Below, one piece after another: positions 46,747-54,631 of a stretch of 64,000 nucleotides of DNA. Below the pieces are notes generated by a model. That model was not told the origin of the DNA and did no database searches. It worked only from the letters and a program-made list of their open reading frames with translations. Source of the DNA: Lampropedia puyangensis (GTDB lineage Bacteria; Pseudomonadota; Gammaproteobacteria; Burkholderiales; Burkholderiaceae_C); NCBI RefSeq assembly GCF_004833285.1, contig NZ_STFG01000010.1, forward strand, positions 1-64,000, given 5' to 3'. How positions within the stretch are numbered: the first letter of the stretch is position 1; each line of letters opens with the position of its first letter. The position numbers and the translations under genes were made by a program.

Positions 46747-47574
46747 TCAAAACGTGCCGGAATAACCGCCGCCATCAATTAGGCAGTTTTGGCCAGTGAT
46801 GTACCCCGCTTGCTGGCTGCACAAGAATGCGCAGTAAGCGCCAAACTCATCCGGCAGCCCCAAGCGCCCAGCAGGAACTGCCGCCGCCTGCTTGTTGCGC
46901 ACCTCCTCCACACTGAGACCGCTTTTCTCCGCTTGCACAGCAAAATTGCCTTTCAAACGATCAGTATCAAATTTCCCTGGCAAGAGATTATTGATCGTGA
47001 CCCCTTTCGCGGCGATTTCAGAGCGCGCCAAACCAGCCACAAACCCTGTCAACCCACTGCGGGCACCGTTAGACAGTCCCAAAATATCAATGGGCGCCTT
47101 TACCGCACTAGAAGTGATGTTGACGATGCGGCCAAAGCCGCGCTCAGCCATGCCGTCAACGACTGTTTTGATAATCTCAATAGGCGTGAGCATATTGGCC
47201 TGCAATGCAGCGTGCCATTCCGCATCGCCCCATTGTCGAAAGTCCCCCGGAGGTGGCCCCCCCGCATTATTGACAACAATATCAAATGCAATACCAGGGC
47301 CATCCTGCACCGTGAACACCTGCTCGCGCCCCGCTGCTGTAGTGATGTCAGCAGCAACTGCCAGCACACTAGGTGCCTGTGTCTTGCCATGCTCTTGCGC
47401 CCAAGTCCGCGCCAACTTCCCCAACTCATCTGCAGCTTTGTTCAAGCGCACACCACCGCGGCCATTAATCACCACATTAACGCCTTCTTGAACCAATGCG
47501 CGCGCGCACCCCAAACCCAAACCCGCGCTGGAACCACACACTAACGCCCAGCGGCCTTCAATTCCTAGTTTCAT
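46747..47574 (-). CDS. Atypical SDR-family oxidoreductase lacking the Tyr-x-x-x-Lys pair
   Basis: 275-aa short-chain dehydrogenase-like protein with the nucleotide-binding CGSSAGLGLG, the NNAGGPPPGDF segment and a catalytic-position Ser (IVNITSSAVKAP). Where classical members have YxxxK the sequence reads ILGLSNGARSGLTGF, so both Tyr and Lys appear replaced. This variant with NNAGGPPPG and LSNGARSGLTGFVAGLAR is a recurrent subfamily, so it is not a local mutation. Function is unknown. ATG 47574 has GAGG upstream; ATG 47592 is possible. A 9-3-9 palindrome lies 126 bases upstream. Confidence 0.82.
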   Translation of the reverse strand: MKLGIEGRWALVCGSSAGLGLGCARALVQEGVNVVINGRGGVRLNKAADELGKLARTWAQEHGKTQAPSVLAVAADITTAAGREQVFTVQDGPGIAFDIVVNNAGGPPPGDFRQWGDAEWHAALQANMLTPIEIIKTVVDGMAERGFGRIVNITSSAVKAPIDILGLSNGARSGLTGFVAGLARSEIAAKGVTINNLLPGKFDTDRLKGNFAVQAEKSGLSVEEVRNKQAAAVPAGRLGLPDEFGAYCAFLCSQQAGYITGQNCLIDGGGYSGTF

Positions 47575-47699
47575 CGTATCTACCTCTTTCATCCATTCAG
47601 GGCTTAGCCTGCTGTTGAATTACTGTGCTCTTGCGTTATGGCAACGCTGACACGCGGGACACATTGTGCCTTGCCTTTGTCCTCCATGCTTGCCGGCGC

Positions 47700-47720
47700 G
47701 ATACATGCACAGCATGTATC
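47700..47720. promoter_or_regulatory. Perfect 9-3-9 palindrome, candidate operator
   Basis: GATACATGC (47700-47708) and GCATGTATC (47712-47720) are exact complements around ACA. It lies between the tctA terminator and the SDR/qor unit, about 126 bases upstream of the SDR start. A possible minus-strand promoter (TTGCCA, 16 bases, TAATTC) lies between it and the gene. Confidence 0.55.
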
Positions 47721-47728
47721 AGTTGCCA

Positions 47729-47757
47729 TAAAAAAGCCGCCTCAAACGAGGCGGCTT
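47729..47757 (-). terminator. Terminator of tctBA
   Basis: On the minus strand AAGCCGCCTC and GAGGCGGCTT pair around GTTT and are followed by TTTT, 24 bases after the tctA stop. Confidence 0.9.
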
Positions 47758-47780
47758 GGCAAAGCTATTAGGCGAGGGCT

Positions 47781-49295
47781 TCAGTCTTCGACAAAAGCCT
47801 CTTCACGCTTGCTGCGAATAGATGGCAGCAACACGATCAGCAACAGCACCCCTGCTGCGATCAACAGGCCCGCAGAGATCGGACGGTTGACCAGCACGGC
47901 CCAATCGCCACGCGAGAGCAACAAGGCACGGCGCAGATACTCCTCCATCATCGGACCCAAGATGAAACCAAGCAGCAAAGGCGCGGGCTCAACAGCCAAT
48001 TTATGGAACACATAGCCAATGAACCCGAAAATCCCCACAAGCCAGATATCGAACGCATTGTTGTTGGTGGTGTACACGCCCAGAGCACAGAACAGCACAA
48101 TCGAGGGGAACAACCAGTTGTAAGGCACGGTCAGCAACTTGATCCAGATACCAATCATGGGCAGGTTCAAGATAATCAACATGGCATTGCCAATCCACAT
48201 GGAAGCAATCAGCCCCCAGAACAACTCAGGGTTGTTGGTCATCACCTCTGGGCCTGGCTGGATGTTGTGAATCGTCATCGCGCCCACCATCAAGGCCATC
48301 ACGGCATTAGGCGGAATACCCAATGTCAGCAGTGGAATGAAAGAAGTCTGAGAGCCTGCGTTGTTGGCAGATTCAGGCGCAGCCACACCACGGATATTGC
48401 CTTGACCGAATGGCACTTCACCAGGCTTGAGGCGTGTTTTCTTCTCAAGGGTATACGATGCAAAAGAAGACAGCAACGCACCACCACCAGGCAAGATGCC
48501 CAGTACAGAGCCCAAGAGCGTACCGCGGAAAATAGCAGGTGCCATCAGCTTGAAATCTTCTTTCGTGGGCATCAAACCTGTCACTTTCGTGGTCATGATG
48601 TCGCGGTTCTCTGGAGGGCGTGCCAAGTTGGCAATAATCTCGCCGTAACCGAACACCCCCATGGCGATTACCACGAAGTCAATACCGTCAGTCAGTTCAG
48701 GAATATCCAAAGCGTAACGGGCCACGCCTGAGTTGATATCCGTACCAATCATGCCCAAGAGCAAGCCCAGCACAATCATCGAAATCGCTTTGAGCAATGA
48801 GCCCGAAGCCAGCACCACCGCACCGATCAAGCCCAACACCATCAGCGAGAAGTATTCGGCTGGACCGAACATGAAGGCAACTGCTGTCAATGGCACCGCA
48901 AAAGCGGCAATCACTAATGTACCGAAACAACCTGCAATGAACGAGCCGATACCAGCAGCGGCCAGCGCAGGCCCCGCGCGCCCCTTCTTGGCCATCTGGT
49001 GACCGTCAATCACCGTCACCACAGAGGCTGATTCACCGGGCAAGTTCACCAAAATCGCAGTGGTCGAGCCACCATATTGTGCGCCGTAATAAATACCGGC
49101 CAACATAATCAACGCCGACACCGGCTCCAATCCGTAAGTGATTGGCAGCAGCATCGCAATCGTGGGCACAGGGCCCAGGCCAGGCAGCACACCGATTAAA
49201 GTACCAAGCAAACAGCCAATAAACGCATACAACAGGTTTGTTCCTGTGAACGCAACGCTGAAACCCAGCGCCAAATGGTCCAACATTTCCATCAT
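47781..49295 (-). CDS. tctA: Tripartite tricarboxylate transporter large subunit TctA
   Basis: Large 12-helix membrane subunit of a TTT carrier, 504 aa. These take up citrate and other carboxylates with a periplasmic TctC-type receptor. Family landmarks are GCLLGTLIGVLPGLGPVPTIAMLLPITYGL, YYGAQYGGSTTAILVNLPGESASVVTVIDGHQMAKKGRAG, LGILPGGGALLSSFASYTLEKK and VAAPESANNAGSQTSFIPLLTLGIPPNAVMALMVGAM. GGAGAG precedes ATG 49295. tctB lies 19 bases upstream, a terminator downstream. No tctC gene is in the window. Confidence 0.95.
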   Translation of the reverse strand: MMEMLDHLALGFSVAFTGTNLLYAFIGCLLGTLIGVLPGLGPVPTIAMLLPITYGLEPVSALIMLAGIYYGAQYGGSTTAILVNLPGESASVVTVIDGHQMAKKGRAGPALAAAGIGSFIAGCFGTLVIAAFAVPLTAVAFMFGPAEYFSLMVLGLIGAVVLASGSLLKAISMIVLGLLLGMIGTDINSGVARYALDIPELTDGIDFVVIAMGVFGYGEIIANLARPPENRDIMTTKVTGLMPTKEDFKLMAPAIFRGTLLGSVLGILPGGGALLSSFASYTLEKKTRLKPGEVPFGQGNIRGVAAPESANNAGSQTSFIPLLTLGIPPNAVMALMVGAMTIHNIQPGPEVMTNNPELFWGLIASMWIGNAMLIILNLPMIGIWIKLLTVPYNWLFPSIVLFCALGVYTTNNNAFDIWLVGIFGFIGYVFHKLAVEPAPLLLGFILGPMMEEYLRRALLLSRGDWAVLVNRPISAGLLIAAGVLLLIVLLPSIRSKREEAFVED

Positions 49296-49314
49296 GATTT
49301 ACTCTCCGCTGTGT

Positions 49315-49806
49315 TTATCCAATGAAACTGGGCCACACAGGCAGCACCAAATTCAAGCTTTTGATAAAGACCAAATAGCTACCTATAGCCAACACAGCGC
49401 CAAGAACCACACTGGACTTGAACGACGCGTTATAGCCAGCACGGCTGGCAATCACAGTCAGCACGAAAATGGCCACAATCAAACCAAAGGATGGAATACC
49501 TAAAGAAGGCAGGCCCACCAACAAAATCCCGAAGGCAAAGTTGGCTGCCAAGATATAAAACAGTGGCTTCCAAGCCCACTTGCCTACGGGGTCACCATCG
49601 GGAGGACCATTTCTGCGCAAGATGGACCCGAGGACAATGCCACCTCCCAAAACGGCTAGCAAAATGCCCAAGATCATGGGAAAGTAGCCTCGCCCCATAC
49701 GGGCGGCAGTGCCAACCGTGTAATTGGTTGCCCCAACTGCAAAGGTCACCCCAATGGCGGCAAACATCAAACCGGCAAAAAAATCTTTTTGACTTTTTAT
49801 GAGCAT
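49315..49806 (-). CDS. tctB: Tripartite tricarboxylate transporter small subunit TctB
   Basis: Small four-helix membrane subunit of the TTT carrier, 163 aa. It begins MLIKSQKDFFAGLMFAAIGVTFAVGATNYTVGTAARMGRGYFPMILGILLAVLGGGIVLGS, the TctB hallmark being KDFxxGLxFxxxG with the xARMGPGYFP-like segment. AGGAGT at 49814-49819 on the minus strand supports ATG 49806. It is the first gene of tctBA. Upstream at 49997-50046 lies an array of 11-bp-spaced YTGAC motifs that may bind a TctD-type response regulator. Confidence 0.9.
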   Translation of the reverse strand: MLIKSQKDFFAGLMFAAIGVTFAVGATNYTVGTAARMGRGYFPMILGILLAVLGGGIVLGSILRRNGPPDGDPVGKWAWKPLFYILAANFAFGILLVGLPSLGIPSFGLIVAIFVLTVIASRAGYNASFKSSVVLGAVLAIGSYLVFIKSLNLVLPVWPSFIG

Positions 49807-49996
49807 GCGCAGAACTCCTAAAAAACGCGCTGTGACTCGACAACAGGCCACATCCATTGAATGCAACACGGCACTCCATTTCTGCAACCTAACCTGATAA
49901 CGGCGAAATTCTCCTGCGCAGCACGTTTTGTCATTACAAGGAAACCCCTAATGCATTCTGTTTTGTTGCTCTTTTTTATTTGATTTGCGATACAGA

Positions 49997-50046
49997 CTGA
50001 CTTAAAGCTGACTAAATACTGACTATTTCCTGACCAATTGTTGACG
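49997..50046. promoter_or_regulatory. Five YTGAC motifs at exact 11-bp spacing upstream of tctB
   Basis: CTGACT at 49997, 50008 and 50019, CTGACC at 50030 and TTGACG at 50041 start exactly 11 bases apart. The spacers are A/T-rich. Direct repeats at 11-bp spacing are the binding mode of OmpR/PhoB-family response regulators (pho box CTGTCAT repeats). TctD, the known tctCBA regulator, belongs to that family. The array is 190-240 bases from the tctB start. Confidence 0.65.
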
Positions 50047-50294
50047 CATACAAGCTCATACATGCTGCGCGCACTCACAAACAGCACCGACGATGCGCCG
50101 CGACCACATGTAAAAAAACAAGCAGAACTTCCCTAATAGGGTTGGCACGACTCGTCTAATAGGCACAGCATTCCTATCATGAGCAACTCGCTCCCCTAGC
50201 CATGCACCACCATGCGACTAGATGGCCTAGCAGCAAGTTGGAGGGGCTGCAGCCCTCCTCACGCACCTAAGAACGCCTTAGGTTTCTCTCATCT
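50047..50294. other. Leader with two tandem hairpins before the degenerate-GGDEF gene
   Basis: No gene. GGAGGGGC/GCCCTCC (50240-50258) and ACCTAAG/CTTAGGT (50265-50283) form two successive stems ending 11 bases before the first possible start codon at 50295. A Shine-Dalgarno sequence is not visible. Confidence 0.5.
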
Positions 50295-52499
50295 TTGCCC
50301 ACCATTGATCGAGTGACCACCTTCTCAGAACCAACAACTAACAGCCACTGGTTCAATCGAAGACCAAGCTTTGGTATGTGCCTGAGCGCGGCACTTGCCG
50401 CAGGCCTAGTCGCAGCAGGTCTGCTAGGAGTGACGCAGACCCAAAAAAGTAAAACGATGGACTCACAAAGCGAGGCCATGGCACAGTCGCACGTGGCGCT
50501 AGCGTCTCAAAGTGCGCAGTGGCTTAGCCTATCCCTCAACGAAAAGCAAAGCCTACTTGACGCTTTTGCCAGCACACTAGTCCACGTCGATCTCAATGAT
50601 GCGATCGACGTCAAAGCATGGCTCAATGCCTATGCCGCGCCATTGACCAAAAGCTTCGCGCAAACCTGGCTGGTCGCCCCTGACAGCCAGACAGGTTCAC
50701 TCCTCAACAGCGACTTGCACACATCTCCACTACGCGCCAGACTGCTGAGCGCAGGACAAACGACGCAAGCACAAATCCTGCCAAGCACGCTTACGCGCAC
50801 ATTGGCATCGCATATACAAGCCAAACAAACCTCCAGTTTCGATGCCATCGAAGCAAACCTGCCAGCACAAGCGCAGGTGCTACACACCAGTTTGGTACTA
50901 AACACACAAGGGGCACCCATTGCGGCACTCCTAGGTGTCCTTCCGCTCTCAAGCTACCTGCCACAAGTACAGATAGAGCAGCTGCAAATATGGCCCCAAA
51001 AAAATGCCTCTGAAGCACGCCCCCGATTAGAAGGCCTATTTCTGATCAACGGAGAAAACCGCGTCATCGCCAGTGCAGGCACAACCTCTGACGCGGATGT
51101 GGCAGTTTCTCGTTCGCTCACCTCAATAGAAAACCAAGAAACGCCACAAAAAAATACGTCGAGCATTGCACTAACGCAGCAAACAGTTCCTGGAACACCA
51201 TGGCGTGTGGGTATCGCCACATGGTCTGCGCCTGCTTTACGCACATCACCGGAGCATCAACTGATTGAATGGTTTAAAAGCCAAACACCATGGCTACTGA
51301 CAGTGGTGGTATTAATCGCTATCGGATTCGTTCTTTTTTGGCGCTTCTTTACTGAATCCAAGTTACCACTGCGCTTGTCACGCCCAGAAACGCAAGCATG
51401 GCGCCAACATCAACTACCGTGGTATCAGGCCATTCTCAGCCGCGCCTCAATACCAGCACCACTCAGCCACATGCAGAACGAGTTAGCGCCTGAAAAAAAA
51501 CTCACGAACCCGTGGATCGATCCAACGAAGCCTTCCCGTGCGCACACTCACTTTGTAGACACCAACCATCTACACGCCAGCAACCAATGCATGGTGCTCG
51601 TTCGCTATGGCCGTATCAAAACCATTAGCCGTGGCGCAGCGCGCTTTTTAAGAATGGACGCAGACTGCACAAATCGTCCACATTTGCGCCAACGTTTGGT
51701 GGCGCCTCATGACTACGAACGCCTGCGTGTACTACTGCACAACGCATTGCAACACAATCCATCATTCACGTTCACCACGTTCATACGCGATCCACAAGGG
51801 CAACACCATTCCCTTTGGGTGCAAGCTTTTGCGGTCTGCAGTCCGACCTCTCAGCGCAGCAGCAGCCATTGCATTCTTTTCTTTCAAACTGTTCAGAATG
51901 CGCTTGAGCCCTTCACTCCCATGCACATTGCAGGCAATCTTGCACGGGAAATCAATCCCATCACAGCCCTACCCCAGTTCAACATATGGCGAAGTCAACT
52001 GGCGCACTGGCTGAATCACGGCAAACCCAAAAAACGACTCGAAACCAGCATTAGCAAACCCGCACAGGACACGACAGCAGGCTTTGTGTTCTATATCACT
52101 ATCGATGGATTTTCTGTGCTCGTCAGTGAAGGGGGCCAGGCTTTCGGCAACGAAGCTTTACGCTATGTTGCCAATACATTGACGCATGTCTTGGCCATGC
52201 AAGAAGCAACCAGTCTGGTTGGGCATGGACAACAAGATCATTTCGCCCTGGCCTGCTTCAACATACAAGAAGCCCAAGCCCATGCACTGGCATCTCAATT
52301 ACAACAAGCCATTTCCTCGCTGCACGCGAGCTACCAAGGCATACCCATGGCGTTAAGCATTAGCCAGGGAATTGCGCCCCTGCCGTCTCACATTGAGCAA
52401 TTGGATGCACAACTGCATGCGGCCGATCTGGCTTGCTTTGATGCTGCAGCAAAAGGAATCACGGGCATCAGCATGGCGCAGTCACTTCAAGAGATTTGA
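50295..52499 (+). CDS. Membrane sensor protein with PAS-like and degenerate GGDEF domains
   Basis: Up to 734 aa; the start is uncertain (TTG 50295, GTG 50313 or ATG 50376). Order: a membrane helix (about 27-46), a large periplasmic part (about 50-330) with no clear family, a second helix (WLLTVVVLIAIGFVLFW), a PAS-like region (about 430-540), and a C-terminal GGDEF-like fold. The alpha-helix 1 pattern ITIDGFSVLVSEGGQAFGNEALRYVANTL aligns with diguanylate cyclases, but the active-site loop reads GHGQQDHFAL instead of RxGGDEFAL. It therefore probably cannot make cyclic-di-GMP and may sense or scaffold. It converges with the oxygenase gene. Confidence 0.65.
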   Translation: MPTIDRVTTFSEPTTNSHWFNRRPSFGMCLSAALAAGLVAAGLLGVTQTQKSKTMDSQSEAMAQSHVALASQSAQWLSLSLNEKQSLLDAFASTLVHVDLNDAIDVKAWLNAYAAPLTKSFAQTWLVAPDSQTGSLLNSDLHTSPLRARLLSAGQTTQAQILPSTLTRTLASHIQAKQTSSFDAIEANLPAQAQVLHTSLVLNTQGAPIAALLGVLPLSSYLPQVQIEQLQIWPQKNASEARPRLEGLFLINGENRVIASAGTTSDADVAVSRSLTSIENQETPQKNTSSIALTQQTVPGTPWRVGIATWSAPALRTSPEHQLIEWFKSQTPWLLTVVVLIAIGFVLFWRFFTESKLPLRLSRPETQAWRQHQLPWYQAILSRASIPAPLSHMQNELAPEKKLTNPWIDPTKPSRAHTHFVDTNHLHASNQCMVLVRYGRIKTISRGAARFLRMDADCTNRPHLRQRLVAPHDYERLRVLLHNALQHNPSFTFTTFIRDPQGQHHSLWVQAFAVCSPTSQRSSSHCILFFQTVQNALEPFTPMHIAGNLAREINPITALPQFNIWRSQLAHWLNHGKPKKRLETSISKPAQDTTAGFVFYITIDGFSVLVSEGGQAFGNEALRYVANTLTHVLAMQEATSLVGHGQQDHFALACFNIQEAQAHALASQLQQAISSLHASYQGIPMALSISQGIAPLPSHIEQLDAQLHAADLACFDAAAKGITGISMAQSLQEI

Positions 52500-52533
52500 C
52501 CTGCAAGCAGCGACAACCATTGCCAGCAAAGAG

Positions 52534-53439
52534 TCAATGGAAGGCGCGTTCACGCAACCATTTGGTCGCAACCCACTTTTGGCCTTCCACCACAGGAGCG
52601 CCGCCATGCAATGAGAGTGTGCTGGGATGCGGTTTATCAAAGCTGAAAAATACCGCCGTTCCCTGTTGCGCAGCAATTTCCAAGCCGGCATTCGGAAATG
52701 TTGTCCCCCCACCGGAAACTGGTGTATTCAAATACAAAAGAAGTGTCCCGACTCGCTGCCCTCCACGACGCAGCAACGCGGAGGTGCTAGGTAGCCCTGG
52801 CTCAAAATAGTCGTAATGCGGCTTGTATTCCGCTTTGGGGCCATAGTGCAGCACCTGCAGTCCTTCTCCATTCTCTACAGGCCACCCCAGCAAATGCGCA
52901 ATGCGCTGCTCTAATGCTGCAATTACAGGATGCTCACCTCGCTCAAAAAACATGCCTTCACTGGTGCGATCGTCATTGAGTTCATCTCCCCCTTCCTCGC
53001 TTTGGCTATCCACGGTGAGTGATCGCTGCATACGCGGCTTGGCCAGTTCAATCATGAGCTCGCACTCTTGAGGGGTCAACAATCCTTCTAAAACCACCAC
53101 TCGTGGCAGCTTCAAATGCATCACCACTTTGACGTTACGGTCCCCTGCATCCAAAAAACTTGGGGAGCCAGACAAAGCCAAGTCAGGGACAGGGACGGAC
53201 TCAGGTTCATCACTCTTGGCGATAGCTGGCATATTCTCGAACTGCTCAGGCTTATTGCGCTGAAGATGCTCAGTCAACACAGCCTCCAGCGCAGCCAAGG
53301 CCACGTCTTCAGTCCACCCCGCATCCAGCATAGCTTGCAATACTTTGGGAGCGGAAACACCGGCTTGCGCCTGGTCAACGATCCATTGACGCAACTCTGG
53401 GGTGACCGAAGCCAAATGGGGGTTAGAAGAAAATGGCAT
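52534..53439 (-). CDS. 2-oxoglutarate/Fe(II) oxygenase, prolyl-4-hydroxylase-like
   Basis: 301-aa oxygenase of the prolyl 4-hydroxylase alpha-subunit type. Residues about 15-55 form a small UBA-like helical part (ELRQWIVDQAQAGVSAPKVLQAMLDAGWTEDVALAALE). The double-stranded beta-helix domain follows from about residue 105. The iron ligands are in YKPHYDYF (His-x-Asp) and STLSLHGGAPV (distal His), with the 2-oxoglutarate-binding Lys in GQKWVATKW. The acceptor in bacteria is mostly unknown; EF-Tu or peptide prolines are candidates in some relatives. GGAG precedes ATG 53439. yaaA is 130 bases upstream on the same strand. Confidence 0.88.
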   Translation of the reverse strand: MPFSSNPHLASVTPELRQWIVDQAQAGVSAPKVLQAMLDAGWTEDVALAALEAVLTEHLQRNKPEQFENMPAIAKSDEPESVPVPDLALSGSPSFLDAGDRNVKVVMHLKLPRVVVLEGLLTPQECELMIELAKPRMQRSLTVDSQSEEGGDELNDDRTSEGMFFERGEHPVIAALEQRIAHLLGWPVENGEGLQVLHYGPKAEYKPHYDYFEPGLPSTSALLRRGGQRVGTLLLYLNTPVSGGGTTFPNAGLEIAAQQGTAVFFSFDKPHPSTLSLHGGAPVVEGQKWVATKWLRERAFH

Positions 53440-53569
53440 GACGACAACTCCTCAATGGACTAGCTATTCGGGCCAGGTTGAACGGCAAGAAAGGCTTATG
53501 CGTACATTTGGCTTGAAGGGGCCCTTGTCAGATGCAGCGCCACATAGACACCTGCTCAACAACGACGGT

Positions 53570-54355
53570 TCAAACCCTGTCAGACTCTTTTCGTTTGAAA
53601 ACCAGTTGATCGGCAGTCGATGCCTGCTCATCAAAACGATAACCTTCGCTGCTAAAACCCAGCAGCGCATCAGGGTGCTCAATACGCTGCTCTATCGCAA
53701 AACGAGCCATCAAGCCGCGCGCACGCTTAGCCAAGAAACTGATGATTTTGTACTGGCCTGCTTTTTCATCTTGAAAAACGCACTCAATCACGCGCGCTTT
53801 CAAGCGTTTGGTATCGACTGCCTTGAAATACTCGTTAGAAGCGAGATTCACAATCACCGGTGCCGCCTGTGCTTGCAGACGCTGCAGCAAGTAGGCACTT
53901 AAAGGCTCACGCCAATACTGGTAAAGATTTTCCGCTTTACCAACCGGAAACCGGGTTCCCATCTCCAAACGATAAGGCTGCAACAGATCCAAAGGTCGCA
54001 GCGCTCCATACAAGCCACTCAGAATCACCAGATGATGCTGCGCCCAATCCAGAGCGACATCGTCCAGCGTACCGGCTTGCAAGCCTTCGTACACATCGCC
54101 ATTAAAAGCCATCACTGCTTGGCGTGAATTATCTGGCGTGAAGCGCGGACTCCATGCATGGTTGCGCTCCACATTCAAGGTGGCGAGCTTGTCGCTGATC
54201 CCCATCAGGGCAGCCAATTGTGATGGTGTTTGTTGCTTGAGCGCTTGCATCAGTACATGCGCCTGCTCGATAAAAGCAGGCTCTGTAGAAGCAAGAGAAG
54301 GATCAATCGGTGTCTCGTAATCCAGTGACTTGGCTGGAGAAAGCAAAAACAACAT
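53570..54355 (-). CDS. yaaA: Peroxide-stress protein YaaA (DUF328)
   Basis: Protects against hydrogen peroxide by lowering free intracellular iron and binds DNA in E. coli; part of the OxyR response there. The 261-aa product shows the family's blocks MLFLLSPAKSLDYETP, FNGDVYEGLQAGTL, HLVILSGLYGALRPLDLLQPYRLEMGTRF, VNLASNEYFKAVD and ISFLAKRARGLMARFAIEQRI. Length matches E. coli YaaA (258 aa). It could share a transcript with the downstream oxygenase gene. No OxyR site was identified. Confidence 0.94.
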   Translation of the reverse strand: MLFLLSPAKSLDYETPIDPSLASTEPAFIEQAHVLMQALKQQTPSQLAALMGISDKLATLNVERNHAWSPRFTPDNSRQAVMAFNGDVYEGLQAGTLDDVALDWAQHHLVILSGLYGALRPLDLLQPYRLEMGTRFPVGKAENLYQYWREPLSAYLLQRLQAQAAPVIVNLASNEYFKAVDTKRLKARVIECVFQDEKAGQYKIISFLAKRARGLMARFAIEQRIEHPDALLGFSSEGYRFDEQASTADQLVFKRKESDRV

Positions 54356-54548
54356 AACAGCTCCAACAATTCAAACGGCACGCGAAAAGAAATGGCCACC
54401 TCAGTACGCCGCCATTCATACACACAATAACCAATTGCGGCACGTCAAGCTCAATGGTGGCATCACAACAATGCGCCATGGGTTCAAGCCCGAAAGCAGG
54501 AAATGTGTTGCCACATTCACTCAAGCACTAATCCACAAATTTCACTTA

Positions 54549-54623
54549 TTGATGCCGATAGAACACCTGCAATGATGTTAAATCGGCATCAAGCTTCAAT
54601 AGTAAAGGCCAAAGCAGGCCTTT
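54549..54623 (-). terminator. Hairpins downstream of rne
   Basis: AAAGGCC/GGCCTTT (54604-54623, 6-base loop) lies just after the rne stop. Further on, TTGATGCCGAT (54549-54559) pairs with ATCGGCATCAA (54582-54592) around 22 bases. Neither has a long T-run; together they may end or process the rne transcript. Confidence 0.5.
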
Positions 54624-54631
54624 CTGCGCCA

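Noticed and set aside
49997-50046. CRISPR-like repeats
   Set aside because: Units are 11 bp with a 5-6 bp conserved part; far too short for CRISPR repeats and spacers. Read as regulatory direct repeats.
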